Source: Protopterus annectens (taxonomy: Eukaryota; Chordata; Ceratodontiformes; Protopteridae). Taken from it: 64,000 bases of DNA. The stretch is taken from NCBI RefSeq assembly GCF_019279795.1, contig NC_056725.1, forward strand, positions 1,609,305,554 to 1,609,369,553. Reading direction: 5' to 3'. Below the pieces are notes generated by a model. The model saw nothing but the letters and a program-made list of their open reading frames with translations, was not told where the DNA came from and made no database searches. Below, in pieces: positions 10,930-22,349 of the stretch (positions are counted from its first letter, which is position 1; the number at the start of each line of letters is the position of its first letter). The position numbers and the translations under genes are program-made.

Positions 10930-11197
10930 TTTACCTTTACATTGCTGATCCCAATATGGGCGAAACGGCCTCCGCAAATACCGATGTGCGAACGCCTCCA
11001 ATGTCAAATTCCACATAAGCGAACAGCAAAACCTCGCCCCTTTTTGACTCATGGTAGCACTGATGTGGAGGTGTGGTGCAGCCAGAAATGTCAAAATTCG
11101 ACATTCTTTCGACATTTAAGAAGTTCCGCGGTTTCGCGGAAATGGTTCGATTAAGTGCCCGGTCGATCATGTGCGATCGACGATATGAAGGTAAACC
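10930..11197. mobile_element. CpG-rich MITE with 11-bp flanking direct repeat
   Basis: Ends are TTTACCTTTACATTGCTGAT and the complement of GGTTTACCTTCATATCGTCG, an imperfect TIR of about 22 bp. AATTTCTGCAG is repeated exactly at 10,919-10,929 and 11,198-11,208. The interior holds many CpGs (TTCCGCGGTTTCGCGGAA at 11,124-11,141), unlike its AT-rich surroundings. No ORF. TSDs of 8-11 bp suggest a Mutator-like relation, but this is inference. Confidence 0.75.
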
Positions 11198-11209
11198 AAT
11201 TTCTGCAGC

Positions 11210-11960
11210 TTAGAAACTAAAGAAATAGTTCATACAGTAACAAATCTGCAGAATACATTCAGCTCTTTGCAAGCTACTGAGGATGCAAGGCAGTTTAATA
11301 ATATACTAGAATACTGTTAATATTTACTTTTATATGTGTGCTGAAGTTAGACAGCAGTGGTTGTCTCTTAAGACCTTCCACAATAGTATTCAAACAGCTG
11401 CAGTAAAGAAAGTAATTCAGCTACAGAGGGTTTCAGATTTATGAGTGAACCTTAGAGAATGGGTGAACTGAACATTAAACCCTGATTGAAGAAAACTGGT
11501 CTTAAGCAAGGTGTTAATGTACAGGTGATGCTTGCTGAAAAACAAGTCTGACTCTTCATGGGAGCATATAAAGGTGTCAAGAAGCTCAGACAATTAAAAA
11601 TACATATGGCTGCCACTTTTTATGCTTAGTGAGGATACAGAGCTATAACAACTCCTTATCCTGTAAATACAAAAACACATCATGGTGTGAGGTATTGGTC
11701 TGTCAGCAATCATACTCTCAAGTATATTTGACACAACAGCTTTTATGTAGTTATTTTTAATATATCTCAGATACTGCCTGCACAATAAGGCAACCAGTTA
11801 GGTGTTGTTTTACCATTTGGATAATATATAATAAATAAAATGAAGACCAAGGGCTCATTTCCAGGTTAGAAAAATAGCACTGTAAAAAGCAAAGTCTGTG
11901 TGTGCATTTGCATTGTGTGTTTCTGAATGCATTTGCAAGTGTGCTTGCATGCATGCATGA
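11210..11960. other. Unassigned AT-rich DNA
   Basis: No gene, RNA gene or element was recognised. Confidence 0.35.
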
Positions 11961-11966
11961 CTAAGT

Positions 11967-12044
11967 GTGAGTGAGTGAGTGAGTGAGTGAGTGAGTGAGT
12001 GAGTGAGTGAGTGAGTGAGTGAGTGAGTGAGTGAGTGAGTGAGA
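11967..12044. repeat. (GTGA)n microsatellite
   Basis: About 19 near-perfect GTGA units. The Leu-Thr-His-Ser frames on the minus strand are translations of it. Confidence 0.98.
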
Positions 12045-12396
12045 TCAAGACCCAGCAAACAGTGCTGACTGCAATGGGCAGTCTATTGGAAGAGATTAAT
12101 TAAACATAAAGTGTTAGGTAACTCTTACTTTCTTTGTTTTATGAATGTGTGTAATTTGAAAATATATATATATCTTTTGCAACAAAAATAAAGGACTGGG
12201 GGGGGTAAAGACTGGTAAAAAGCAGTTATAAATTGCTGTGTGAGATTGCATATATTTATGTTTATGTGCGTATGTTTGTAATTTTAAATATTCATATGTA
12301 TATGTGTTTCAGTGTGCGGTTTTTTTACATGTGAGTGTGTATGCACATGTGTCTACACATTAAATATTTACATATCTTTATATCTTTATGTAAAAT
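12045..12396. other. Unassigned DNA
   Basis: AT- and TG-rich sequence with no recognisable gene. Confidence 0.35.
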
Positions 12397-12412
12397 ACTT
12401 GCAGGAGCTGTT

Positions 12413-12634
12413 GGTGGTGGTGCTGTAGTAGCGTTGTCGCCTCACAGTAAGACGCTGTCCGGTTCAATTCTCAGCTAGAGCATCTTCTGCGTGGAGACAT
12501 GCATGAATGGGCGTACCTTCGGTGAAGGTTGTGAGTCAGGCCTGGCAAGCCGGTATGTAAAAATCAACTTCCAATCATTAGCGGACCAGAGTTCTGCTGT
12601 GGCGACCCCTAACCGGGAAAAGCCGAAAGATTCG
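12413..12634 (+). mobile_element. Full-length tRNA-headed SINE with 16-bp TSD (copy 2)
   Basis: A 222-bp SINE lies between exact repeats ACTTGCAGGAGCTGTT at 12,397-12,412 and 12,635-12,650. The head has A-box-like GTAGTAGCGTTGTCGCC and B-box-like GGTTCAATTCTC, for RNA polymerase III. The body has GAATGGGCGTACC and GGTGAAGGTTGTGAGTCAGG. The tail reads TTCTGCTGTGGCGACCCCTA then ACCGGGAAAAGCCGAAAGA. The long TSD shows LINE-type integration. The other copies are at 2.35-2.58 kb (-) and 57.57-57.74 kb (+). Confidence 0.93.
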
Positions 12635-12645
12635 ACTTGCAGGAG

Positions 12646-12849
12646 CTGTTTTACATTAGAAATATAAAAAGTATGTATATAGTATTAAAAATATATTGAT
12701 AGATAAATATAGATATACATATATATCTATATCTATCTGTCTGTCTGCTGTTTTACATCAGAAATATAAAAAGTATGCATATAGTATTAAAAATATATTG
12801 ATAGATAAATATAGATATACATATATATCTATATCTATCTGTCTGTCTA
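12646..12849 (+). repeat. Tandem duplication, 102-bp unit
   Basis: Two copies beginning CTGTTTTACAT(T/C)AGAAATAT, at 12,646 and 12,748, differ at only a few sites. Both end in TCTATATCTATCTGTCTGTC. The first copy starts inside the right TSD of the SINE, so the duplication postdates or accompanied that insertion. A (TATC)n tail follows to about 12,862. Confidence 0.9.
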
Positions 12850-13059
12850 TCTATCTATCTAGAGATAGACAGATATTTATGACAGTGTTGCAGATAAACC
12901 GTATTTTGAACACAATGATGCTCTCCAGGGTGTTTATTATTGTGGAATTAACATCCATCCAAGAGTGTATAGGCTCTCCTCCTCCAGCATCGGGCCTCAG
13001 AACACCCCTGGGCATACATTATTTCCACAATAACACACACCTTGTCAGGCATTTTTCTT

Positions 13060-13735
13060 GCTTCATAGGTTCATAAGTGTGTACTAGGCTAATGACCACT
13101 AGGGCCTTTTTAATCCAAGCCATGCATCCTAAATCTCTGACAAGTTCTGCCACTGTTGATAAATGTAAGCAGGAGTTTGGGAGATGAACCACATACAGGT
13201 TGCCTCTGCCCATTAGAGACAAAGGTGCCAAGCCAGGAATTAATTTCCTTTTCCTCATCCAGTTGTCCAAGTTGCACGTGAATTGGATTGGGAGGAACTC
13301 TTCACAAGGGTGGTGAGCCTGTTCCACATAAGGTAGTCTGTGGAATATATCACAGACAATTTTAAGTCTTTATAACTGGCAATTCTAGTGCTGTTTCTTT
13401 ACTGGATATGAAGGAGACCCATCATGGTGGGTTCTGACAATGCCTTATATGCCAGTCATAGAACTTTACTCAGTAGCCTTTCAGGGACAAAAACAGACAT
13501 AAGGCTTTGAGGAAGACTGCAGAGGACTTGTTACTTAAGCACTGCATTATTTTATTAAGAAACCTCTGTGGACATTCTAATTGTTGGATGTGCTTTGTTA
13601 GGTACATACCAAAAGAGGCACTGTACTCAATGATAAGTCTCTCGAATGCTGAATACAGTGGAATAATGACCTCATTGAACTTAGATGCCATACCTTTGTT
13701 TATAAGTTGTACAGCATCCCAAAAACCCATTTAAC
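13060..13735 (-). mobile_element. CR1 3' fragment
   Basis: The 3' end (CACTTATGAACCTATGAAG on the minus strand) lies at 13,060-13,079. Upstream it encodes C-terminal ORF2 residues (VIIPLYSAFERLIIEYSASF, QLECPQRFLNK). The frame is broken several times. It abuts the plus-strand CR1 beginning near 13,736, so the two 5'-truncated copies are head to head. Confidence 0.85.
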
Positions 13736-15815
13736 TCCACTGAATATGCAGAAACATACCCCATCATAATACACCAGCATGTAAACTGCCGCATAGAAGC
13801 AGCTTTACCCCATATGATCAAGTATAGGGCAAACCTCCAAAACAAGCCCACGTGGTGGAACCGTAGTATCAACAACAAGCTTTATAATAGAAGGAACGTC
13901 ATTTTGACCAAAAGTAAGAGGAGTAATTTCCAGATTGTCAGAGCCCTTGTCACTGCAAGTAATAAACAATTCAGAGGCTTAATAAACTCTATTAAAGCTA
14001 GGTTTGAAGCTAAAATAGCTACCCAAGCCAAAGACTAACAAAAGGCATTTTTAGTTATGTTTGTAATCTCAAAATCACAATGCAGCACTACAATGCGCTG
14101 ATTGTGAACAATGTTATCTACACTGAGGCTGAAGATATATTTTAACTACTTGCCCATAAATTTAGCTCTATCTTTACCCCTCTCCCCTTCATCTATCCCT
14201 CAAGATATACCTATATATACCTGAAAGTGGCTTGCCACCATCTATTACACAAGACCAAATCCTAAAAGTGCTATCTAAAGCTAAAAATACTGAATTAGTG
14301 AGTCCTGACAGTATTCCCAGATGCATCTTAAATAGCATGAAGCATGATTTAGCCAAATTTCAAACAACAATATTCAATCTCAACCTCCATACAGGTTTTG
14401 TACCAAGTGAATGGAGAACAGCTACAGTCATTCTCCCTGCATAATGGAGGACCTTCCACATAGGCAAAGCCATGGAAAGGCATCATGAAATTAATTAATC
14501 AGGATATAGGGAACTTCCAAACACCAGACTTATCTCAGTTTGGATTTGTCAAAGGCAGGTCATACTAACTCATCTGGTGGATGTTTTTGAAAAATGTCAC
14601 CAAAGCCATGAATGTAGGGAAAACGTCACATATTACATACCTCAACCTTGCCAAATCTTTTGACACAATTCCCCAATCAGGCATAGGTGAAAAACTAAAT
14701 ACAATGGGAATAAACCTTATGTCACCTGCTGGATTGCCAACTGGCTCTTAGGATACAGATAATCAAATTACAGGAAGTTACCTCCACAGAAAGACCAGTG
14801 ACTAGTGGCTTCCCTTACAGGAAGGCTTGTCTTGAATAAATAATTGGTGCCAAAATCATGAATGGAAACTAAATGTCAAAAATTGCATTACTGCATCCTT
14901 TGTGAAGTCATCTACCGAAGGGAACATCTTTGTTGACAATGCACCCCTAACAGTTGACCCAATTGTTTAGGATTTGGAAAGGTATGTGGAGGGTGACCTA
15001 CCATTTGACAACATGTGTCTATTGTTGTAAAAATGTCCTTCTATATTGCACAACAAAGGGATTGTGTCTAGATCTCAGGATGTCCTTGTCCCCATTTACT
15101 CAGTTCTCATTAGGCCAATCATTGAATATAATGCCCCATTGGCATGTATCTGTCCAGGCACATGCAACAACTGGAACACCCACAGAGATACTTTACTAAA
15201 AGGATAGAAGGCCTAAGTAACATGTCTTACATGGATTGACTCAAAGCCACATCACTATACTCTATATCCTACAGACTGCCAAGTGATGACCTGTGTCTGG
15301 CATGCAGTCTATCTTCTGACCTATTACTGATGGATTTACTGCACACCAGCCAGTCAAATGGCATCAAAAATACTCAGTCTAGTGATGTAAACCTCTTCTG
15401 CAATGTCAACAAAATGGTTTGGAGGGGCAGGTATATCTCACAGAGGATATTGCTGCTGTGGAACAGACTCCCCGTTCACATAAAACAAAGTTTATCCCTG
15501 TCATTTTTTCTAACACAATTAGATCTATGGATGGAAAACAGAAAATTTACCACAGGACTGCCTCCTGTACCACTAATAGATAGAGGCTGCACTTAAATGC
15601 TTTATCCCATGCAAGGGTCCCCTCAAATTATTTATGGTATGATCCCAGTTATTCTCATTAGGAGTAATACAAACTTATTGACCATGGGATGGATAAGGCC
15701 AGTCTATAACTAAATGGGATAGGTTACTTTGAGCAAAAAAGGGAAATTGGCTATGCTTAAAATGACCCACAAGGGCAGCTAGCCTAGTACTTACTTATGA
15801 ACCTATGAACATAGA
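13736..15815 (+). mobile_element. 5'-truncated CR1 with long 3' UTR
   Basis: It begins in the endonuclease-RT linker (WWNRSINNKLYNRRN at 13,856 onward). It continues with RT start ITQDQILKVLSKAKN and GFVPSEWRTATVI (14,232-14,444), then decayed RT and C-terminal domains (RFTTGLPPVPLIDRG-like end near 15,590). It ends CCTAGTACTTACTTATGAAC then CTATGAAC at 15,781-15,810. The roughly 200-bp 3' UTR (CATGGGATGGATAAGG, AAAATGACCCACAAGG) defines a subfamily shared with the copies at 25.1-25.8 and 47.3-47.9 kb. Many indels make it non-coding. Confidence 0.88.
14232..14444 (+). pseudogene. CR1 ORF2, pre-RT and RT start
   Basis: It encodes ITQDQILKVLSKAKNTE, SPDSIPRCILNSMK and GFVPSEWRTATVI, the segment just before GNYRPISL in sibling copies. 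A deletion or frameshift near 14,440 removes the next motif. The remaining RT is traceable only in pieces (FDTIP-like at about 14,660). Confidence 0.75.
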
Positions 15816-15975
15816 ATGATTTCCTCATTACTGCAGACATGTGATGATCAAAGTCCAGATTACTATGTGTGTCGCCAAGTCCTTGACTGGTTGACTCATA
15901 GGGATGTGTTATCAGTATGATACTTATCAGGCTTGGTTGACTTCCTGAAAGACACTATTATGCATTTCTTCAGAT
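15816..15975 (-). mobile_element. CR1 fragment, left half of a split copy
   Basis: The plus-strand text matches 40,557-40,720 of another minus-strand CR1 (CATGTGATGATCAAAGTCCA, ACTATTATGCATTTC). The homologous sequence resumes at 17,386. The intervening 1.4 kb is an L2-like LINE, so this copy was interrupted by it. Confidence 0.8.
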
Positions 15976-17385
15976 ATACTTTTTATCCATGGCTCTTATA
16001 TAAGTAAGCAATCCAATTACCTGCTCAACAACACAGGCATTTCCCAAGGGTCTATTCTCGGGCCCTTGTTTTTCAACATATTTATTAATAATCTCGATAA
16101 AGCATCCCTGCAAAGTATACTCATTCAATGCACAGATTATTCAACTATAATTACATCCTCTAACAACATCTCAAATCTCCCAAAGTTAACACAAAATGCA
16201 TTTACTTCCCTCGAATCCTGGCTTAACAAAGCGCAACTGCTACTTAATCTCAAAACTTTTACTCTTCACAACCAAACTTCTAACTCTAGACTTTAAAATA
16301 TTCTCTCAAAACAATACAGAAATTGAAATTGTAAAAACAGTCAAACTATTTGACATCACAACTGATGACAAACTATCCTTTGAGAGTCATATATTCAGCA
16401 AATACAAAAAGACCCATTTTAAGCTTGGCAAACTCTTTAGGCATAAACTTTGTTTGGGCAAGTCTACCAAATTAAAACTAGATAACAGTCTACTTCTACC
16501 CCCCTCCTCTATGGTTGCCCCATTTTCACTAACCTACACACATCTCCCCTGAACAAACTGCAGTCATGCTACTATAAAATAGCCAAGTTTGTCTCCAACA
16601 TGCCAACTCGCACACATTATTACCTGGCCATTAAATCTATAAACTGGTTTGAGTTCCCTCATTACCTACATTACTCCCAACTTACTCTCACCCACAAACT
16701 ACTAAATAATCCAAACTACTGCCCATCCCTTCAAACTATAATACAAACACACACCCCTACTTGGCATCTTAGGTCCTCTAACAAATAACTCTTAACCATA
16801 ACTAAACCCAACAAAAGAGCTGGACAATGTCTCTGTTCCCATGCCATTGCCAAACTTTGGAATGCGCTCCATCTCTCTCTTACTCAACTAGACTGTTTAA
16901 AAACATTTAAGTTTACACTAAAAGAACACTATCACAATAACCTTGTCTGTCCGTGTAGTCATATGATTAAACCACCTTAAATGGTTTGGCCACTATACGC
17001 TACAAATACTTTTACTAACTTAGTATAGTTGCAATTTACACTGTCTGTCTTTTTATCCAATCTCTCTTACTTTCCTTATTTCTGTGACTGAATAAACAGA
17101 ATTGATTAAACAGTATTCTTACTTATGAGAATATACAAACAGAATTACTAAAAATTTAACACACTGGGTTTATTTTCTTGTATTGTATGCCTCTATAATA
17201 TGCATTTGTCTTGTATATCTACTTCAATTTGTACTATGTAAAAACTTTTCAAAGTTAAGCTGATGCTATGTAAAAACTCCTGTGATTGCATGGAGCTTTT
17301 CTCCCTGGGCCTCAACTGAAAATGTGTTGTTGGGCCAATTGGACTTTCCCAGACAACAAATGTCAATAAATAAATAATTATTTGT
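15976..17385 (+). mobile_element. 5'-truncated L2-like LINE
   Basis: Translated pieces give GISQGSILGP-FFNIFIN (motif B region), a decayed CTDYSTIITSSN where the Y-x-DD box should be, SWLNKAQLLLNLK, VKLFDITTDDKLSFESH, and a C-terminal region with LWNALHLSLTQLDCLKTFK. The 3' end reads TGGAGCTTTTCTCCCTGGGC, CTCAACTGAAAATG, CAGACAACAAATGTC and (AATA)n at 17,287-17,378. It shares this tail with the LINE at 52.4-55.7 kb. Assignment to L2 rather than a close relative rests on tail and motif style. Confidence 0.8.
16066..16560 (+). pseudogene. L2-like reverse transcriptase, palm to thumb
   Basis: Two overlapping frames (16,066-16,296 and 16,196-16,552) form one protein with a frameshift near 16,255. 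The motif C region reads QCTDYSTIIT, where related copies would have a YADD- or YVDD-type box. The catalytic pair is therefore lost (CTD in place of xDD). The thumb region SFESHI, KKTHFKLGKLF and LLLPPSSM follows. No intact ORF remains. Confidence 0.75.
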
Positions 17386-17526
17386 CCCTGTCAGCCCTTC
17401 TTGGAGAATATTAGTGGTGGTGGGAGAGTCTATGACTGCTTTTAATTTGCAATCATTTGCAGATTTTGTCTTGGACATTGGCCTTGACTTCAGAGATGTA
17501 AATGTCAAACAGGAGTGGCCCCAGAA
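17386..17526 (-). mobile_element. CR1 fragment, right half of a split copy
   Basis: The minus strand encodes MTFTSLKSRPMSKTKSANDC-like remnants of the FADD region. The nucleotide text (GTCAGCCCTTCTTGGAGAAT, CAATCATTTGCAGATTTTG) matches 40,757-40,880. Together with 15,816-15,975 it reconstructs one minus-strand CR1 split by the L2-like insertion, with about 40 bp missing at the break. Confidence 0.78.
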
Positions 17527-17529
17527 CCA

Positions 17530-19867
17530 CTTACCATACTAGTATGAATCCAATCCAAATGGAAAGAAAGGACATGTTTATTCCAGTTGCCATGGCAACC
17601 ATTATAATGCAATATGAACTATCTGAGATATTTAGTAAAAAATAATAAAAAGGAATGAACAATACAGTCCAAAAACAGCTTGTGCTGGTGCTTTCACTTG
17701 ATTCCTTGATCTGATTAATGCTAAACATCCTTTCCCCAAAATGTACTGAACAGCATAATCAACAACTTCCAACATACTCTAGAATGTTTCTGAGCAGAAC
17801 CACTGATGATTTGTGTATTTGGTAAATTAATGCCATTATATGTAGATGATGATTATCATTGTCTGTTGCCAGGTAATGAATGGAATGATTATTTTCTCAT
17901 TTTATTTACTTTGCTAAAATAGAAGTATGTTTTATAATTCCAGAAAAGCATAGTAGCATTTAGATTAGTTTTGCCTGTATAACTACATTCCAGTGTTTCT
18001 TTCTAATCTCAAGAGAGCACCAGTAAATAAACTATGACTTTTTATTTTTTGTTATAATATGCCTGTTTACCCAAGTTGCAAGTCATATAAAGTCCATCAT
18101 AGAATGATAGTGAATTGTAAGGATTCATAATCTATTGAGATACCGTTAAATTGCAATTCTGCCTACATTTTACAAAAAGACAATGTTACCTTTTATTCCG
18201 GGGTCTTAGTTATCAGGTACCATGATAAATGATAAAAAAAAAATGAAAATGGCTTGCCGAATAGGAAAACGGATCATGAGCACCTTTCTGCCATAAAGCA
18301 ATGGTAATACAGCATTTGTATAAAATCGGATGTCGTCAGTTTGTTCATGCCTGCAAAAGGGATATATATGCAAAGTATATGGTTTAAATTAATAGCCAGA
18401 CACTATATTCCAGAAAAAGTTTATATTTGTTGCGGATAATCATTTTAACTTGATCATGGCTATCTGTGTGACATAATGGCACAGCAATATATGTTACTAA
18501 TAATGTAATACAATGTGATACTCAGTAGATGTTTTAATTTACTGGGCATCTATTGTAGAACAGACCACTTTTATTTAATCAGAGACCTCTACATGAAAGA
18601 CGTTTTTTTTTTTTTCTAACAGTTATTACACAGTGCAAGTAGACCTTGCACAGTGTTCTTCAAAGTAGGTCCTTGTTTAGGAAAACAAGTGTAGTGGTAC
18701 AGAAGTCTTGCTCCATTTGTTTTTCAGGTGTTATCTTCTGCCTGATCTAGAGAAGAGTGATTCTGGATGTATGATGAATATATCTGTTATGTCTTGTCCA
18801 TAGATGGATTCAATGGATCAGTGCCCTAAGGTCTAACCAAGTCTGGACTAAGGTTCTGTGCTACAACATTTGAAGCTACAGTTTTATGACCTTGTCTGAC
18901 ACTCTGTTTGTGGTGGTAGAATGCATTTATCGGAAATATTGAGGAACCAAGCTCAGACCAGTCTAAATCTTAGTTACTTCAGCCATATGAATCTTACCTC
19001 CCAAAATAAACCAATGGACATATATTTTCCATATGAGCTATTTTCATCTGATATAAATAATGTTTTTAGTTTATTTGCATATTCTATAAAGCAGCATGAA
19101 CATGAGTGTCTTGTTTAATTTTATCTTGGCATTTGGAAATAGATGAGTTTGTCTCTTGGGCTCCCTATGGTACCATGAAAACAAGTCATTAGAATTCATA
19201 TTTTACTGTAGATGCTGATTTTATTTTTCCTCACATTATTATTAAATTAAATGTCATGTCATCTTCAAATGGCAAAGTGGTTAGACACATAAAACTAAAG
19301 CATATTTTAGAAAATTCCAAACACTCAGAGAAAATTAGTTGATTTTTGGATTGCAGTAAATCACTCTTTGATGGGCAGCTTTGATAAGTACTTTGGGGTA
19401 TAATTCATAGTGATGAAGCCAGTAACTTCCATTTTGAGAATGACTCTGGTGAATCCTTTATTTTCCTGAACAAGAAGAAAATCTCATAGTGTAATAATGG
19501 CAGATTTTCAAGGCTGCTACACTGTTATTAGTTATCATGGACCACCTCCCATACTGGCATCATTTTGGTATTATAAATGTGTAAAATATAAGTCACTAGC
19601 ACAGTGACAAAGACAGTCTGTGGAAGCAGCCAGCAGCCTAGTGCATACAGTTCAACAGTATTGCTGGCATTGCAGCATGCTTTCCTCAGTCCTATATCTG
19701 TGACTGTAATGATGCACTTAAGTTTGTAGATGGTATATGGATGTCAAATGAGAATGTTTATTCTCAAACATAAATAGCTTTATATTGTTAGAACACAAAA
19801 AACACCAGCAGCTAAGATAAATGGACTTCTCCCTAAAAATAAAAATAAGTAAAAGCCAGGAAAGTAA
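17530..19867. other. Unassigned mostly unique DNA
   Basis: No exon with paired splice sites, RNA gene or element was recognised. Short T tracts occur (18,603-18,616). Confidence 0.35.
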
Positions 19868-20130
19868 TTAGTCTGAAACAAGGCCAGGGTATACGTAAAA
19901 GGAAAAAAATGTTTTATTATCTATAAGAGCTTTCACAAGTGCCAAGCTCACTTCTTCAGACCAAATAGAAATAAACATAAAAACATCACTATAACGCCAT
20001 TCAACAATCCAATGGCCAATCACATAAATTATCAAAAACACATGACTCAGGTAACAGTGTGACCATCTCAACCAACAAAACTTATTAAAGGGCCTTAACA
20101 TATAATGATAAGATAAAAACACTAAATACA
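19868..20130 (-). mobile_element. Penelope-like element 3' region with hammerhead motif
   Basis: The minus strand carries a hammerhead-like core at 19,924-19,959, followed by AATAAAACATTTTTTTCC. The arrangement CTGAAGAAGTGAGC, then GAAAGCTC, then an AATAAA-rich tail resembles PLE pseudo-LTR ends of vertebrates. No coding part is recognisable. A second partial core (CATCTGAGGACGAGG on the minus strand) lies at 20,472-20,486, so the remnant may extend that far. Confidence 0.55.
19924..19959 (-). ncRNA. Hammerhead ribozyme-like core (type I order)
   Basis: Minus strand: CTGAAGA, helix II AGTG/CACT with loop AGCTTGG, then GTGAAAGCTC and TTATAG. It has the CUGANGA and GAAA boxes in the right order, with a short helix II between them. 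Helix III would be very short (GCUC), as in PLE-borne hammerheads that act as dimers. Activity is not shown. Confidence 0.55.
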
Positions 20131-22270
20131 GGACAACTGCATAAAATTTTATAAAATTCTACTTAGAAGTATACCCAAAGATAAAGTCTCTATATCAAAA
20201 AATGATGCAGCTACCAGAGCGAAGAGCAACCATAAGTGATAACTACAAAGTGTCCTCTATAATAAGTTATCATGTATAAACACACCTAAATAACACATAC
20301 TAAAGCACTAAGATATTATAAATAAACACTGCTGGCACTATTCTAACCATATCAAAACTATCACAATATAAACACTGAATATTAATAACAGAAATCTGAC
20401 ATCTCAAAATGTGGAAAAAGAAACAAATGTAAAAGATAAAAAATTATATTGATAATATCAGGGGGAACCTCGTCCTCAGATGTTAGATGGTTAACAATAA
20501 TCCAATGTAAGCAGTATCATTAGTTAAGGACCAAGTGTTTTCTTTGGAGCTAAGATAGGCATGCAGCTACAAACTTAATACCTGACAGCATGCATTGGCT
20601 TAAAGATCATCAGCAATTTGCATATCTTTACATCTTGAGGTATGAGACAAATTGTAGTTTAAACTTTTGCTGGTATTGCATGCCACACCTGTGAGGGGAA
20701 AAAATATATGTTATGCCATAGATAACATATCAAACATATAGCAGCTCTGACTACTTGACATGGATTTTGTTGTATATTCAGCTCTTATTTTATTAATATC
20801 TAGCTTTGCTACCCTGGGGAGGGTCATGGCAGAAGTGCAAAACAGTCAATGATCTCTGCAGTAGTCTTGGAACTGATTCATGAAATAATCATAGAAATGG
20901 AAAATTTTGTAGCAGTTAAGACCCCCTGGCTGACCTAAGTTGTTTTTATCTCTAAATGTGTGAGAAGTTGCAGATTCCATTAAAGTAGAAATGTAATTTT
21001 TTTCAGTATGGTTCTTTGGGTTTCACTGGACCATCCATGGTGCATATCAGAACAAATATAGGAATGAAGGCTCAGCTTCTCAGACTTGACCCAAAAGATA
21101 ATTTGTCAGAGTGTTTCTAGTGCTTGCACTGAATACAGAATTATGTCTGTAGAAGTACTGCATAAACTGAATTACTGTGGCTCAAAGCAGTTCTCTGTCT
21201 AGCTTTAAAGTCTTTACTGAGATGTTTCCAGTAAGATAAACGCCATTTCTCTATCTTGTTCTTATTAGAAAATTAAACACTGAGAAAATTATACCACCTG
21301 TCAACCACCAGATCTTTATAGTATATTTCCAGAAAAAAAATTAAACAGTATTAAAGTTAGGTGTATGCAGAGAGAATCGAAGTCATGAATTACTGGCCTA
21401 TATGATGTTTTCATAAGATATTCCTAAACACAAATATTCAGTTTTGCCTTTCTTCCTTAATCAGTACTGCGGTTTGAAGATTAAGCCATGATGGAAACCT
21501 GCAGAAGTGGTTTGGAAACAGTTCATGACAAGTAATTTTCATTCACTGCTATGTGAGAAACATGCTTTATGATTGTGGGTGATTATTTATGTCCCACACT
21601 GTCTGCTAATATGGAACATGTTGAATATCATATGGTCTAGCTATCTTCTTCCTTAGTTTTTGCAATCACACTGAACTTATGTTGGTACATTATGGTCATA
21701 TAAGTTAAAATTCCATTCAGCAGAAATGGAGGTTAAAATTATGAAAGATGTTTTGAAAGCTGATTTTGTAATGTGTGAAGAGCATCATTTAACGTGATTA
21801 AAGACTCAGATATATTTTCTGGCAACTAGTCAAAAACATGACTCTGCAATGAGGAAAATTCACATATGCTCACTCTTCCTTTATTTGTGTCTCCCTTCAT
21901 TTCTTCAGCTAAAATGACTGATAGTAAACATATCGGTCTTTCTGTGTCTATCTATGGTAATGAACAAAATAATTAAAATTTAAGAGAACCAATATATTAC
22001 TGCGAAACCCAAACTGTCATGAATGACCTTCTTCCCTACCTATCGCAGTCCATTTTAGGACACATCATTCTCATAAATGTCGAAGTATCTGCTTCTATAA
22101 CACCAAACTTGATAAAAAACAGTTTATTTTCAGCTGCTATAGAACAACTTTTGCCATTAACAATCAGCTTAGTACACAGTGTGGACCTTGATATAATGGA
22201 TAAATTCTTCATGTAAAAAAAAAAAAATAAAATCAGTGCTTCTATCCTGTAAAAGTTTCCTCTTTCTGCT
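20131..22270. other. Unassigned AT-rich DNA
   Basis: No gene or repeat was recognised apart from the partial ribozyme-like motif near 20,475. Confidence 0.35.
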
Positions 22271-22278
22271 TCTTGCAG

Positions 22279-22342
22279 TTGTGTGTTTTGCACTCTTTGC
22301 AGTGCAGCTGGATCAGATAATTGTACCACAGCAGGAATCCAG
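22279..22342 (+). CDS. Candidate internal exon (64 nt), gene unknown
   Basis: A pyrimidine-rich acceptor (CTCTTTCTGCTTCTTGCAG) and a consensus donor (CCAG then GTAAGAAT) bound 64 nt. Two forward frames are open: one gives a cysteine-rich peptide starting CVFCTLCSAAGSDNC, the other VCFALFAVQLDQIIV. The third has a stop. Such short exons occur by chance in vertebrate introns, and no partner exon was found nearby. The product is not recognised. It could equally be a pseudo-exon. Confidence 0.3.
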
Positions 22343-22349
22343 GTAAGAA

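Noticed and set aside
12413..12500. tRNA gene
   Set aside because: A- and B-box motifs are present but there is no cloverleaf. The unit continues into a SINE body with a TSD. The same applies to 31.8 and 58.7 kb.
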